47,755 nucleotides of DNA from Verrucomicrobiota bacterium (GCA_016199985.1 JACQFQ010000054.1:1-47755), one strand, 5' to 3'; numbered from the stretch's first letter, positions 33,691-42,858 are shown. The notes: a model not told the origin generated them from the letters alone. Program-made: numbers and translations.

Positions 33691-36600
33691 TCATTGGGGC
33701 TGCCTCGCGGGGCCGTTGACTGGCGCGTCGAGGCGGGAGGGGCTCGGCGGTCCCGTGGATTCAAAAACAGGAAGCCGCGCGGTGAATTGAGTTCCACGGC
33801 CCTCCTGGCTGTCGACGGCGATGTCGCCTCCGTGAAGCTTGACGCATCGCAGGACAATGGTGAGCCCGAGGCCGGTGCCGCCGATTTGTCCGACGTTCGC
33901 GCCGCGGTGAAACGCGGTGAAAAGCTTCGCGCGATCCGCCTCGGGAATGCCCATCCCATCGTCCCTCACCTCGATCACCGCATGGGACCCTTCCCGTCGG
34001 ACCCTCAGGCGCACCGGGCTTCCGGGCGGCGAGTACTTCGTGGCGTTCGAGAGCAGGTTGCTCAGAATATGCCGGAGCAGGCTTTCGTCGACGAGGGCCG
34101 GCGGCATGGGCTCGGCGACGAGCTCGATGGGGCACTGGCGATGGGTCGCCGACAACATCTCCTCCACCAGACGCGAGCAAAGCTCGCCGAGAGCGAGCGG
34201 CGCCGGCGCGAAGCGCATCTGCCCCGCCTCCGACTTGCCGAGCAGGAGAACCTCGTCGATGAGGCTGCCCATGCGGCGAACATTCTTGGTGATCGAGGCG
34301 AGCTGATCGCGACGCTGCTCCGGCGGGAGCTTCTCAAGATAACGCTCCAGGATTTGCGCCGACGATTGGATGATTCCCAACGGCGTCCGAAATTCGTGCG
34401 ACACCAGGGACACAAAGCCGCTCTTGAGCCGGTTGATCTCCCGTTCGCCCTCCAGCTCGCGCTCGCGCTGGGAGGCGAGGGCTTCGGTGCGCGAGTAGTC
34501 GTCGATGAGCCGGCGATGGCGCGCGAGCGAAAGCAGGGCGATGACCGCCACCAATCCCACCGTGGCCAGGACGGCGAAAGCGATCCACGCCGTGGGCAAG
34601 GTCGCTTGCCCGGCGGCGGTCGTCGTTCGCGCGACGAGCGGGCCCTGGAGGCCGGGCGTCCTGTCGCCGAGCTTGAGCGCGGCGAGCTGCCGCCGCATCC
34701 GTCCGAGCTCCCAGACATCCAGCTGGTTTTCCCGCGTGGCCAGGACGAGGCGGTCCTCGCTGGCCCACCGAATGGAGGTGATCGGCGAGGCGTCGGGCGC
34801 CTCCAACTCGCCGAGCGGTTCCCCGGTCGCGGCGTCGAAAAGAAGGGTCGAACGCGGGGCCTTCGCCACCGCAACCGTTTTGCTGTCGGGCGCGAAGGCG
34901 GCGCAGAACTTCTGATAGAATCGCTCCTGAGGCTGGAGCCAGGCGCGGCTCCAATCCCCCGTTCGAAACAGGGCGCACTCGTCCCCTCCGGCCGCCACAA
35001 GCCACCGGCCGTCGGGGCTGAATTGAACATCCGCCTCCGCCGAGGCCAGCTGCGCGATCAGCGAGCCGGTCTTCGCGTCGCAGACCTTCACCCCAAAGCC
35101 CCCGCTGCGTCCGCAGGCAATCCACTGTCCGTCCGGGCTCAGGCTGATCGATCCGCTGCCGCGAGGGCTGCTCCACTCGTCGGCGGTGGAGTTGTGCGCG
35201 ATGGGCTGGATGACAATGGGCGCGAGGTCCCGACTCCACAGATCGGTCCACGCTCGTCCAGCGCCGAGCTCCACCCACGCCAGCGCGCTGCCATCCAGGG
35301 AGCTCGTGACGAGATCGAGCCGCCGGCCAGGGACGCCGCGCAGCGGTCTGCGATCGCCCAGTTCCAGCGATGCATGATTGCCATTCGTCACCACTTGATA
35401 GCTCCTTTGCTCCGCTCCCCCGCGTCGCGCGACCCACGCTGTCGGCTCCCGCGGATGAAAGCAGAGCGAGTAGATGCCCGGCAGCGGAACCCAATCGGGC
35501 GACGTCGATTGTCGGAGGTTCCAGATGAACAGCCCTTCGCGCTTGAAAGCGGAGACCGCCCAGTTGCCGTCCGGGGTGACATCCATGCGGGATGGGTCCG
35601 ATTTATCCAACGGGCCCACGATCCGGCGATACACGGAGCTGCCGCTCAGGCGACGCGTCTCGAGCCCCGCCTGGTGCCGTTCCCATCCGATGCGATCGTT
35701 GTCGCCCCAATGCGTGATGTGTCCTTCGGTGGTTGTGCCGAGGAGGCGCCGGTCGCGAAGATCCCAGAGCTGCGACGAACCGTCCGTGCAAGAAGTGGCG
35801 AGCCGCTCGCCCGACGGATCGAAGGCGACAGTTGCGACGTCGCTCTTGTAACCTGGAAGGACGGTCCTCTGGGCCTTGTCGATGTCCCACAGGTGGACAT
35901 CGAGCAATCCTCCTGCGATCGCCAATAGTTTCCCGTCTCGGCTCCACGCCGTGGCCCTCACGCCGGCCTCAAAGGGAAGCTTCGAAACGCGGGCGCCCGT
36001 CTCCCAATTGACAACCACCACGTTCGTTCCGTCGTTCGCCGCGAACATGGGGAAGCCGGGGCGCACCGAGGCGTGGCGAAAGGAGGTGAACTCGGCGAAA
36101 AAGGCGATCTCGCGTCCGGTCTCAATCTCGAAGACCGCCATCCCGTCCCGCGGATTCCGCACAGGCCCGACAATGATTTTCGCGTCGGTGCTCAGCCGTC
36201 CGCGGCTGGTGGGACCGCGGGGCTTGTCGGCGTCGTGCAGGAAGCAGGTTCGTCCCGCGCTCAACTCCCACACCGCCAGGGCCCCCTGCCGATAGCGCGC
36301 GCTGAGCCTCCTGCCATCCCGGGAAAACTCCATCAGGAGGGGCGCGCCCTGGTCCTCGGGGATCGCTCCATCCACCTTGCGCAGCCGTTGCGCTTCGCTC
36401 CGATCCTTCATCCGGTAGAGGACAATGTCCCCGTTGGTGAGTCCCACGGCGCAGCGCTCCAGCCGGGGATCGAATTCATACGCTGTCATCGCCGGGTTGA
36501 ATGGCAGCGACGAGTCGAGCTGAAAACCCGGCAGCGCCAGGGCGGCGACGGCCTCTTTCCTCAGTTCGGGCGCGGGGGCGATTTCGGCGGCCTGACGGAT

Positions 36601-36960
36601 GAGATCCAGGGCGGCCCGGCCTCGATCGAGCGTGTCGCCCAGCCGCGTGGCCTTGGCTTCGGCGAGATAGGCGTGCCAGAGCTCCGATCGCGCGCGCGAC
36701 TCCGCCTCCTCGGCGCGCTGTCGCCCTCGTTCGGCCTCAGCCCCGAGCCTCGTCGCGCGCAGCCCGAGCCACGTCGCGGCGAGACCCAGCCCCAGCACCA
36801 CAATGAGCACAAAGGCCACGGCCGTGTTCGCTCGAAGCAGGCTTTTGCGCGATCGCTCCCGCTGCTGTCGCAGTTCAGCGCTCATTTCCGGCGCGGCGGC
36901 GGGGCCGTTTTGAGATTCGGCGGGCACACCGTGAGAATAGTCGCGCCCTTCCGATTGCAC
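33691..36960 (-). CDS. Transmembrane histidine kinase with a large predicted periplasmic WD40 sensor
   Basis: 1089 residues from GTG 36960; ATG 36885 (MSAELRQQR) is an alternative. A basic N-terminus precedes TM1 (about 46-67). A juxtamembrane helix follows, containing ELWHAYLAEAKATRLGD and PELRKEAVAALALPGF. This motif otherwise marks WD40-bearing Ser/Thr kinases of PVC bacteria. About 13-14 WD40-like repeats (LATSCTDGSSQLWDLRD, FSPDGRWLVAAGG, SLSPDGQWIACG) span roughly 150-780, enough for two propellers. TM2 is about 791-813. The kinase core has the phosphoacceptor His855 in SHEFRTPLG, the N box at 968-972 (NLLSNATKYS), G1 DDGMGIP (1000-1006) and G2 GGTGLGL (1027-1033), so it should be active. 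Charges flanking the TM helices put the propellers outside the cytoplasm. Signal sensed: unknown. First gene of the six-gene run. Confidence 0.88.
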   Translation of the reverse strand: MQSEGRDYSHGVPAESQNGPAAAPEMSAELRQQRERSRKSLLRANTAVAFVLIVVLGLGLAATWLGLRATRLGAEAERGRQRAEEAESRARSELWHAYLAEAKATRLGDTLDRGRAALDLIRQAAEIAPAPELRKEAVAALALPGFQLDSSLPFNPAMTAYEFDPRLERCAVGLTNGDIVLYRMKDRSEAQRLRKVDGAIPEDQGAPLLMEFSRDGRRLSARYRQGALAVWELSAGRTCFLHDADKPRGPTSRGRLSTDAKIIVGPVRNPRDGMAVFEIETGREIAFFAEFTSFRHASVRPGFPMFAANDGTNVVVVNWETGARVSKLPFEAGVRATAWSRDGKLLAIAGGLLDVHLWDIDKAQRTVLPGYKSDVATVAFDPSGERLATSCTDGSSQLWDLRDRRLLGTTTEGHITHWGDNDRIGWERHQAGLETRRLSGSSVYRRIVGPLDKSDPSRMDVTPDGNWAVSAFKREGLFIWNLRQSTSPDWVPLPGIYSLCFHPREPTAWVARRGGAEQRSYQVVTNGNHASLELGDRRPLRGVPGRRLDLVTSSLDGSALAWVELGAGRAWTDLWSRDLAPIVIQPIAHNSTADEWSSPRGSGSISLSPDGQWIACGRSGGFGVKVCDAKTGSLIAQLASAEADVQFSPDGRWLVAAGGDECALFRTGDWSRAWLQPQERFYQKFCAAFAPDSKTVAVAKAPRSTLLFDAATGEPLGELEAPDASPITSIRWASEDRLVLATRENQLDVWELGRMRRQLAALKLGDRTPGLQGPLVARTTTAAGQATLPTAWIAFAVLATVGLVAVIALLSLARHRRLIDDYSRTEALASQRERELEGEREINRLKSGFVSLVSHEFRTPLGIIQSSAQILERYLEKLPPEQRRDQLASITKNVRRMGSLIDEVLLLGKSEAGQMRFAPAPLALGELCSRLVEEMLSATHRQCPIELVAEPMPPALVDESLLRHILSNLLSNATKYSPPGSPVRLRVRREGSHAVIEVRDDGMGIPEADRAKLFTAFHRGANVGQIGGTGLGLTIVLRCVKLHGGDIAVDSQEGRGTQFTARLPVFESTGPPSPSRLDAPVNGPARQPQ

Positions 36961-37202
36961 AGCCTCAAGTCAGGCTGAATCGATCTTCGGCGAGGTGGGA
37001 GCGTGCCCGATGTCATGTTCGAATCCTGGCGCAAACCCAGCGATGTCCCAATACGCCGATGGACGCACGAGGCCCGGCCCAGGGTGGGGATTGCGCGCAT
37101 TTCGCGGGCTTTTGGGAGACGGAGGGGACGGTACGGCGGTCGACGTATTTCGCGACGCGAGACCGGCGTGGTAGTTCATGGCGCATCGCAAGAAACCGCG
37201 AC

Positions 37203-40200
37203 ATGAAACCCAATTCAAAAACCAATACCATGAAATCCGCATTGTCCCGCTTCGGGGGCCCCGCGTTGCGCATCGCAGCCGCGGCGCTCTGTTCCCTCGC
37301 TCCGTCCCTGCACGCAGGCACTCACACCTGGAGCGGCGCGGGCGCCAACGCCCATTTCTCCACCGCTCAAAACTGGTCTTTGGGCGGAGTCCCAGCGGCG
37401 CGGGAGTCCGCGGTCGTCCTGGTGTTCCCCGCCGCGGCCGCCAGCAAGGCGCCGATCCAGAACATTCCCGAGCTCGGCATTGATCAGATGATCATCCAGG
37501 GCGACTCTTACGTCTTCAGCGCCGCCCCGGGCAACGCGTTCTTCCTCCGCGGAGGCTCTCCGGTGGATATCGAGAACAACGGCAGCGTCGGCACTGTCTT
37601 CGACGCGAGCGCGTCGATTGTCCTGAACGCCGGCGAGGCGACGATCCATGGCGTGAATGGGAGCCTGATTTTCAATGGTCCGATCAGCGGCGCGGGCGGG
37701 TTGCGCATCGACGGCCCGACCGTGGAACTGGGCGGGGCGGTGGCCAACACATTCGCCGGCGCGACCTTGGCCGAGAGAGGAAGGCTTCATCTGAAGAAGA
37801 CCGCAGGAGTGAACGCGGTTCCCGGCGCTCTCGTGGTCGGCCACAGCGCAGTGGGCGGGGCGGTGACGGATGCCTGGGTCCAATGGCTCGCCTCCAACCA
37901 ACTCTCCGATCTGTCAGCCGTCTCCACGTTGCCGTCGGGAGGCTTGGTTCTGGGCGCTTTCAATGAATCGATTGGCGCGCTGGACATGGACGGCGGCTCC
38001 GTGGGCTCGGGATCGGGCGTCCTGACGCTTCTCGGCAAGCTGACCAGCCGGGGAAGCGTCAATGACGGCCACTCCGCCAATCTGAGCGGCCATCTTGCCC
38101 TGGGCGGACAGACGCGCGTGTTCGATTGCCTGGGCGGAAGCTCGCTGTTCATCGACGCGGTGATTTCGGGAAGCGGCGCGGCCGGGATTACAAAGACGGG
38201 AACCGGCGCGCTTGGCCTGGCGGGAGCCAACACGTATCCGGGAATCACCACGATCGCCGAGGGCGGAATCCAGGCTTACTCCGATCTCGCGTTTGGCGCC
38301 GTCAGCGGCGGAACTGTCGTGGGCTTTGACTGCTCAATCACTCTTTACGGGGTCGATATTGGGAACGAGCCCCTCGAGCTGAACGGGGGCCAGCTCACCG
38401 GCGATCTTAGGGGCTATGGGGACACTTCGTGGGCTGGCCCCATCACGTTGAATGGCGGCGGGACTCAGTCGTTTTACCCGCAACAGGGCACGATGATCTT
38501 GAGCGGTCCCGTCAGCGGATCCGGGAAGCTTCGTCTGGTGACTCAGGAGGCGAGTCTTGTTCTCTCTGGCGCCAGCGCCAACACCTATGGCGGCGGGACC
38601 CTCGTGTACGCCGGGGAGCTCGTGCTGGCCAAGGACCCCGGAGTCACCGCGATCCCGGGCGCGCTGAGCATCGGCCTGAACTCGTCTCCCACGTTTCCAA
38701 CAAGCGTGGTTCTCTCCAATCAAAACCAGATCGCCGACGCGTCGGCGGTTACAATGTTCCCCCAGAGCGTTCTGCGGTTGAACAATCACACCGAGACCAT
38801 TGGCTCGCTCCAAGGCGTGGGCGAGGTGGAGACCGGCTTTGCGACCCTCGTCACGGGGGGCAATGATTTCACCACCACATTCTCCGGCCTCATCTCGGGA
38901 TTGGGCCAGACCCCCCTCATCAAGCAGGGCACGGGCGCCATGATCCTGACCGGCACCAACGCCGTTGTCGGGCGCACGCTGGTGAACGATGGGAAGCTGA
39001 TTGTCCATGGGCGCTCCGTGGGTCCTGTCTGGGTCAGCGGCGGCGCGACGCTCGGCGGCAATGGCTCGGTGGGCGACGTCGCCGGCACGAATGGCGTCGT
39101 GAGCCCCGGCGCCGGCCCGGGCTTGCTCACAACTGAGGATCTCGCCCTCAACTCGCAGTCCGTCTTTCGGGTCGAGCTCAACGGCACATCTCCCGGAATC
39201 ACGCACGACCAGCTCAGCGTCCACGGCAAGGTTGCCCTGGGGAATTGCGCGCTCGTGGTCGTCCTCGGATTCTCCCCCGCGGGCGGCGATCGCTTCACGC
39301 TGATCAACAATGACGGCGCCGACTCCATTCAGGGAACATTCGCGGGTTTGCCCGAGGGCAAGCAGTTCGAGGTGAATGGGCAAAAATTCTCGATCAGCTA
39401 CGCGGGCGGCACCGGCAATGATGTCGTTCTGACCCGCGTCAACACGGCGCCCTCGCTGACGAGCATTACGGCGACTCCGTTTGTCAACGAAGGCGGCGCG
39501 GTCAGCGTCAACGGGGTGATCAGCGATCCGGACGCCGGGGACAGCTTCTCCCTCCTGGTAAACTGGGGCGATGGTTCGCCAGAGCAGTCGTTCCAGTTCG
39601 CTCCAGGCACGTTCAGCTTCCACGTGGATCATACGTACCTCGATGACAAGCCTGGCGCGTCTCCGAGCGACAGTTTTGAGATCAGCTACGCTCTCAACGA
39701 CAACAGCGGTCCAGGCTCGTTTGGCCAACTGAACGTCGTGGTGGGGAATGTGCCGCCCAGCGTCAACGCCGGCCCGGACGAGTCGATCGCCTCGGGCGAG
39801 GCGATGCACGGAAGCGGATCCTTCGCGGATCCTGGGGCGGATACCTGGACGGCCACCGTGAACTATGGCGATGGATCCCCCGCGCAGCCGCTTGCCCTCG
39901 GACCCGGAAAGACCTTTGTTCTCGACCACCTGTTTCCCTCGGATGGCAGCTATCTTGTGACCGTGACTCTCAAGGATGATGATGGCGGAGAGGGCTCCGA
40001 CACGATTCGGGTGGACGTCGGACTGAAGCTCAAGATCGCGTCTCGCGGCCCGGACCACGTGAGTGTGTCGTGGCCGTCCCTGTTCAAAGGCTACGTTCTG
40101 CAATCGTCCGCGACCATCGCTCCCGCCGCCAATTGGGCGTCCGTTCCCGGCGCTCCCGCGGAGCTGGGGGTCGAGTGGGTCCAGACGCTTCCCCATGGCG

Positions 40201-40235
40201 GCGCGGCCGGATTCTTCAGGCTCGTGAAGCCTTGA
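37203..40235 (+). CDS. Giant secreted protein with autotransporter-associated beta-strand repeats and PKD domains
   Basis: 1010 residues from ATG 37203; ATG 37230 (MKSALSRF) is close behind. Signal peptide ends near SLHAG. The opening THTWSGAGANAHFSTAQNWSLGGVP and repeats such as GITKTGTGALGLAGANTYPGIT and LIKQGTGAMILTGTN are autotransporter-associated beta-strand repeats. They predict a long beta-helix over about 35-790. VSPGAGPGLLTTEDLAL and YAGGTGNDVVLTRVN close the helix. Two PKD-like domains follow (LLVNWGDGSPEQSF; ATVNYGDGSPAQPL with LKDDDGG). The end is the shared C-terminal module (VSVSWPSLFKGYVLQSS ... GFFRLVKP). There is no outer-membrane beta-barrel translocator, so the protein must be exported or anchored differently. 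It is divergent from the histidine kinase, with 242 nt between. Confidence 0.85.
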   Translation: MKPNSKTNTMKSALSRFGGPALRIAAAALCSLAPSLHAGTHTWSGAGANAHFSTAQNWSLGGVPAARESAVVLVFPAAAASKAPIQNIPELGIDQMIIQGDSYVFSAAPGNAFFLRGGSPVDIENNGSVGTVFDASASIVLNAGEATIHGVNGSLIFNGPISGAGGLRIDGPTVELGGAVANTFAGATLAERGRLHLKKTAGVNAVPGALVVGHSAVGGAVTDAWVQWLASNQLSDLSAVSTLPSGGLVLGAFNESIGALDMDGGSVGSGSGVLTLLGKLTSRGSVNDGHSANLSGHLALGGQTRVFDCLGGSSLFIDAVISGSGAAGITKTGTGALGLAGANTYPGITTIAEGGIQAYSDLAFGAVSGGTVVGFDCSITLYGVDIGNEPLELNGGQLTGDLRGYGDTSWAGPITLNGGGTQSFYPQQGTMILSGPVSGSGKLRLVTQEASLVLSGASANTYGGGTLVYAGELVLAKDPGVTAIPGALSIGLNSSPTFPTSVVLSNQNQIADASAVTMFPQSVLRLNNHTETIGSLQGVGEVETGFATLVTGGNDFTTTFSGLISGLGQTPLIKQGTGAMILTGTNAVVGRTLVNDGKLIVHGRSVGPVWVSGGATLGGNGSVGDVAGTNGVVSPGAGPGLLTTEDLALNSQSVFRVELNGTSPGITHDQLSVHGKVALGNCALVVVLGFSPAGGDRFTLINNDGADSIQGTFAGLPEGKQFEVNGQKFSISYAGGTGNDVVLTRVNTAPSLTSITATPFVNEGGAVSVNGVISDPDAGDSFSLLVNWGDGSPEQSFQFAPGTFSFHVDHTYLDDKPGASPSDSFEISYALNDNSGPGSFGQLNVVVGNVPPSVNAGPDESIASGEAMHGSGSFADPGADTWTATVNYGDGSPAQPLALGPGKTFVLDHLFPSDGSYLVTVTLKDDDGGEGSDTIRVDVGLKLKIASRGPDHVSVSWPSLFKGYVLQSSATIAPAANWASVPGAPAELGVEWVQTLPHGGAAGFFRLVKP

Positions 40236-40271
40236 TATACCGCGTCCCACTCTGCCGGCTCTGACTGCAAC

Positions 40272-40301
40272 CCCGGGTTCGCGGGTTTCCGCGAACCCGG
40301 G
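40272..40301. terminator. Hairpin between convergent genes, probable bidirectional terminator
   Basis: CCCGGGTTCGCGG (40272-40284), loop GTTT, CCGCGAACCCGGG (40289-40301): a perfect 13-bp stem placed exactly between the two converging stop codons. Only a weak T-rich tail (ACTTTACTTGTTT) on the plus strand and none on the minus strand. Confidence 0.6.
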
Positions 40302-40304
40302 ACT

Positions 40305-41132
40305 TTACTTGTTTCCGGCGCCCGATTCCCGGAGTAGAGGCCTCTTCACGTATTGCGTCGGAAGGGAGGCGACCGGATCGTCGAGCGAGATGTTTCCACG
40401 GCGACGTCCCACGGCGCGCACGTAACCCAGGGACCTCCCGCGGTCGGCGTCGATCGTGGAGATTTCCAATTGGTTTTCCGGAGCGATCAGCCGCAGCCAA
40501 TCCAACCAGAGCCGCCAGCCTTCGGCCATCGTGTCGGCGCTTTCAACCTCGAGGATGCCGATCCTTTCCCACTGTTGCCGCCACCACAACGCCGAGTGCA
40601 GGCAGCCCATATCGTGCGTCCACCATGCCCTCAGCGCGTCGGGAATCCCCGCGTTGAACTCTTGAATGAGACCCGCCCCGGCGATGCCGAGCTGGCCGCC
40701 GGGCTTGAGGAACCGCGCCAAGTTGGCCAGGTAGGTGTCGTCGGTTCCGTAGTAGAAAAACGAGTCGATGGAGACGATCGCGTCGAAGAACTCCCGGGCG
40801 AAGGGGAGGGATCGCGCGTCGGCGTGGAGCGGAAACACCCGATCGGCGACGCCGGCGTCGCGGGCTCGTTCCAGCCTCTCCGATGCGGGGAACCACAAGT
40901 CGACCGCCCAAACCTGGACGTCAAACTCGCGACAAAGGAAGACGGAAGAGAGGCCGCGTCCGCATCCCAGATCCAGCACCCGCATGCCGGGCTTCAGATC
41001 CATGACTTCCGCGAGCCATTCGGTCAGCCACAGCGGATTCGCCGCGCCGCTGAAACCGCCCATCACCCAGTCAGGGTGGTATCGCGAAGCGCGGGGGAAA
41101 CGTTCCACAAGCAGCCTGTCGTTGGTGGGCAT
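40305..41132 (-). CDS. Class I SAM-dependent methyltransferase, substrate unknown
   Basis: 275 residues from ATG 41132, which has AAGGA four bases upstream, one of the few usable Shine-Dalgarno sequences here. The SAM-binding fold is clear: MRVLDLGCGRGLSSVFL (motif I, about 49-65), VWAVDLW (motif II), ADARSLPF and DAIVSIDSFFYYG (motifs III/IV), RFLKPGGQLGIAG (post-motif). The N-terminal RYHPDWVMGGFSGAANPLWLTEWL is unusual for generic family members and may mark a subfamily. Substrate cannot be inferred. It is monocistronic, convergent with the autotransporter-repeat gene and divergent from the phosphodiesterase gene. Confidence 0.85.
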   Translation of the reverse strand: MPTNDRLLVERFPRASRYHPDWVMGGFSGAANPLWLTEWLAEVMDLKPGMRVLDLGCGRGLSSVFLCREFDVQVWAVDLWFPASERLERARDAGVADRVFPLHADARSLPFAREFFDAIVSIDSFFYYGTDDTYLANLARFLKPGGQLGIAGAGLIQEFNAGIPDALRAWWTHDMGCLHSALWWRQQWERIGILEVESADTMAEGWRLWLDWLRLIAPENQLEISTIDADRGRSLGYVRAVGRRRGNISLDDPVASLPTQYVKRPLLRESGAGNK

Positions 41133-41222
41133 GGCGTCCTTGTTAGTCCTGAGTCGTTCTCGACGCAACGCGGGAGTGGTTCCACGCTGGACAAGGAAGC
41201 GGCTCTCCTTAACCTCCGGCGC

Positions 41223-42836
41223 ATGATTTCTCGTCGCCGGACCCGGTTTTCCGCAGTGGCCTTGGAATTGGCGCTCCTCCGTCGTTTCGCTTTGTGCATG
41301 GTCGCGCTGCTGGCGTTTCGCTTGGCGTCGCAAGCCGCCTCTCACGGGAAGGCGGAGCATGTGGTGGTGATGGTCTGGGATGGCATGAGGCCGGACTTCA
41401 TCACGCCTCAGTATTGCCCCAATCTCTACACGCTCGCGACGAACGGGGTCTTCTTCAAGAATCACCATCCGGCCTACGTGAGCTCCACCGAGGTCAACGG
41501 CACAGCCATCGCGACAGGCGCTTTTCCTGACCACAACGGCATTGGCGCGAACACCGATTATCGCCCGATGCTCGGATGGTCCGGCCCCAACGCCACCGAA
41601 GGGGTCGAGGCGGTCCGCAAATGGGACCTGATCACGGGCGGCAAGTATCTTCTCGTCCCCACCATCGCCGAGATTCTCCAGGCCGCCGGCCATCCCACCA
41701 TCACCGCGGGCACCAAGGCGGTCGTGTTTCTCCACGATCGTTCCAACAAACGAAGCACCGCCGCGTCGAGCAACTCCGTGCTGCTCTACAAGGGCCAGAC
41801 GATCCCGCGCGGTCTGCTGCCTTCGTTGGTGAAGGCCAACGAGGACAAGGCGTTTCCTGAATTCAAGTACCCGAACAAGGACGCCGACTTCTGGACCACG
41901 CGTTCCGTCAGGTCGCTGTGGAACAAATCCGTTCCCAAATACACGCTCGTCTGGATGAGCGAGCCCGACTATTCGCAGCACGAGCACAGCCCGGGATCGG
42001 AGAACGCGCTTGCGGGCATCGAGAACAACGACAAAAACCTCGGCGATCTCTTGAAGGCGCTCGATGAGAAGAAGATTCGGGACAAGACGGATGTCTTCGT
42101 GGTTTCGGATCACGGCTTCTCGACCGTCGCCAAAGGGCCCGATGTCTCGGACTTCCTCAAGAAGGTTCATCTCAAGGCGGGGAAGAAGCTCGATGATCCG
42201 GAGTCGGGCGATGTGATGGTCGTTCCGCTGGGCGGAAGCGTGGCGCTTTACGTCATCGACGACGACGAGAGCGTCATGGCGAAGATCGCGCAGGCGTTCC
42301 AGACCTCTGACTTCGCCGGGCCCATTTTCTCCCGGATCCCGCTGCCCGGAACCTTTCCGCTGAGCGATGTCCGGATCGCCATCACCAACATCGCTCCCGA
42401 TCTCGTGCTCTCCATGCGTTGGACCGAGGAGCGCAATCAATATGGAGTCCCCGGCATGCTCTACTCCGAAGGCGGCACGAAGAACAAGGGGCATCACGCG
42501 TCGCTGAGCCGATTCGACATGCACAACACGCTCGTCGCCTCGGGGCCCGACTTCAAGAAAGGCCTGGTGAACTCGATGCCGTCGGGGAACACGGACCTCG
42601 CGCCCACGATCCTTCACATCCTCGGCGTGCCGCAGGCGTCGGGTTTTCCGATGGATGGACGCGTCCTGAAAGAGGCGCTCGTCGATGGAGAGCAAACAGC
42701 CACCGAGCCCAAGACAGAGACTCGCGAAGCCCGGAGGGAACTGGGGATTTTCCGATGGCGGCAGTACCTCAAGTACACCGACTACGACGGCGTGAGGTAC
42801 TTCGACGAGGGCAACGCCGGGACGGAGCTGCGTTAG
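41223..42836 (+). CDS. Secreted type I phosphodiesterase/nucleotide pyrophosphatase (alkaline phosphatase superfamily)
   Basis: 537 residues from ATG 41223 with an N-terminal hydrophobic segment (FALCMVALLAFRLASQA), so it is exported. Metal and catalytic motifs of the alkaline phosphatase superfamily appear in order: VVVMVWDGMRPDFI (Asp53), the nucleophile region YVSSTEVNGTAIATG (Thr89 or Ser88), MSEPDYSQHEHSPG (Asp and two His), VVSDHGFS (Asp-His), and HNTLVASGPDFKKG with HHASLSRFDMHN. These are the expected ligands of a two-zinc site. Expected reaction: hydrolysis of a phosphodiester or pyrophosphate bond outside the cytoplasm. A shorter start near 41298 is possible. It converges with the unknown secreted-protein gene, 22 nt away. 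Confidence 0.88.
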   Translation: MISRRRTRFSAVALELALLRRFALCMVALLAFRLASQAASHGKAEHVVVMVWDGMRPDFITPQYCPNLYTLATNGVFFKNHHPAYVSSTEVNGTAIATGAFPDHNGIGANTDYRPMLGWSGPNATEGVEAVRKWDLITGGKYLLVPTIAEILQAAGHPTITAGTKAVVFLHDRSNKRSTAASSNSVLLYKGQTIPRGLLPSLVKANEDKAFPEFKYPNKDADFWTTRSVRSLWNKSVPKYTLVWMSEPDYSQHEHSPGSENALAGIENNDKNLGDLLKALDEKKIRDKTDVFVVSDHGFSTVAKGPDVSDFLKKVHLKAGKKLDDPESGDVMVVPLGGSVALYVIDDDESVMAKIAQAFQTSDFAGPIFSRIPLPGTFPLSDVRIAITNIAPDLVLSMRWTEERNQYGVPGMLYSEGGTKNKGHHASLSRFDMHNTLVASGPDFKKGLVNSMPSGNTDLAPTILHILGVPQASGFPMDGRVLKEALVDGEQTATEPKTETREARRELGIFRWRQYLKYTDYDGVRYFDEGNAGTELR

Positions 42837-42858
42837 CGGGCCGCTTCTTGGCGGTCTC

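Noticed and set aside
37017..37032. GTTCGAATCCTGG, similar to a tRNA T-arm
   Set aside because: The flanks do not form a T-stem, and no acceptor or anticodon stem is present.
38334..40250. Long antisense open frame (over 600 codons) opposite the autotransporter-repeat gene
   Set aside because: High-GC shadow frame: Arg/Ala/His-rich composition, no motif, fully overlapped by a gene with clear domains.
41133..42695. Upstream extension of the methyltransferase frame on the minus strand
   Set aside because: It runs antisense through the phosphodiesterase gene, and the start at 41132 has a Shine-Dalgarno.
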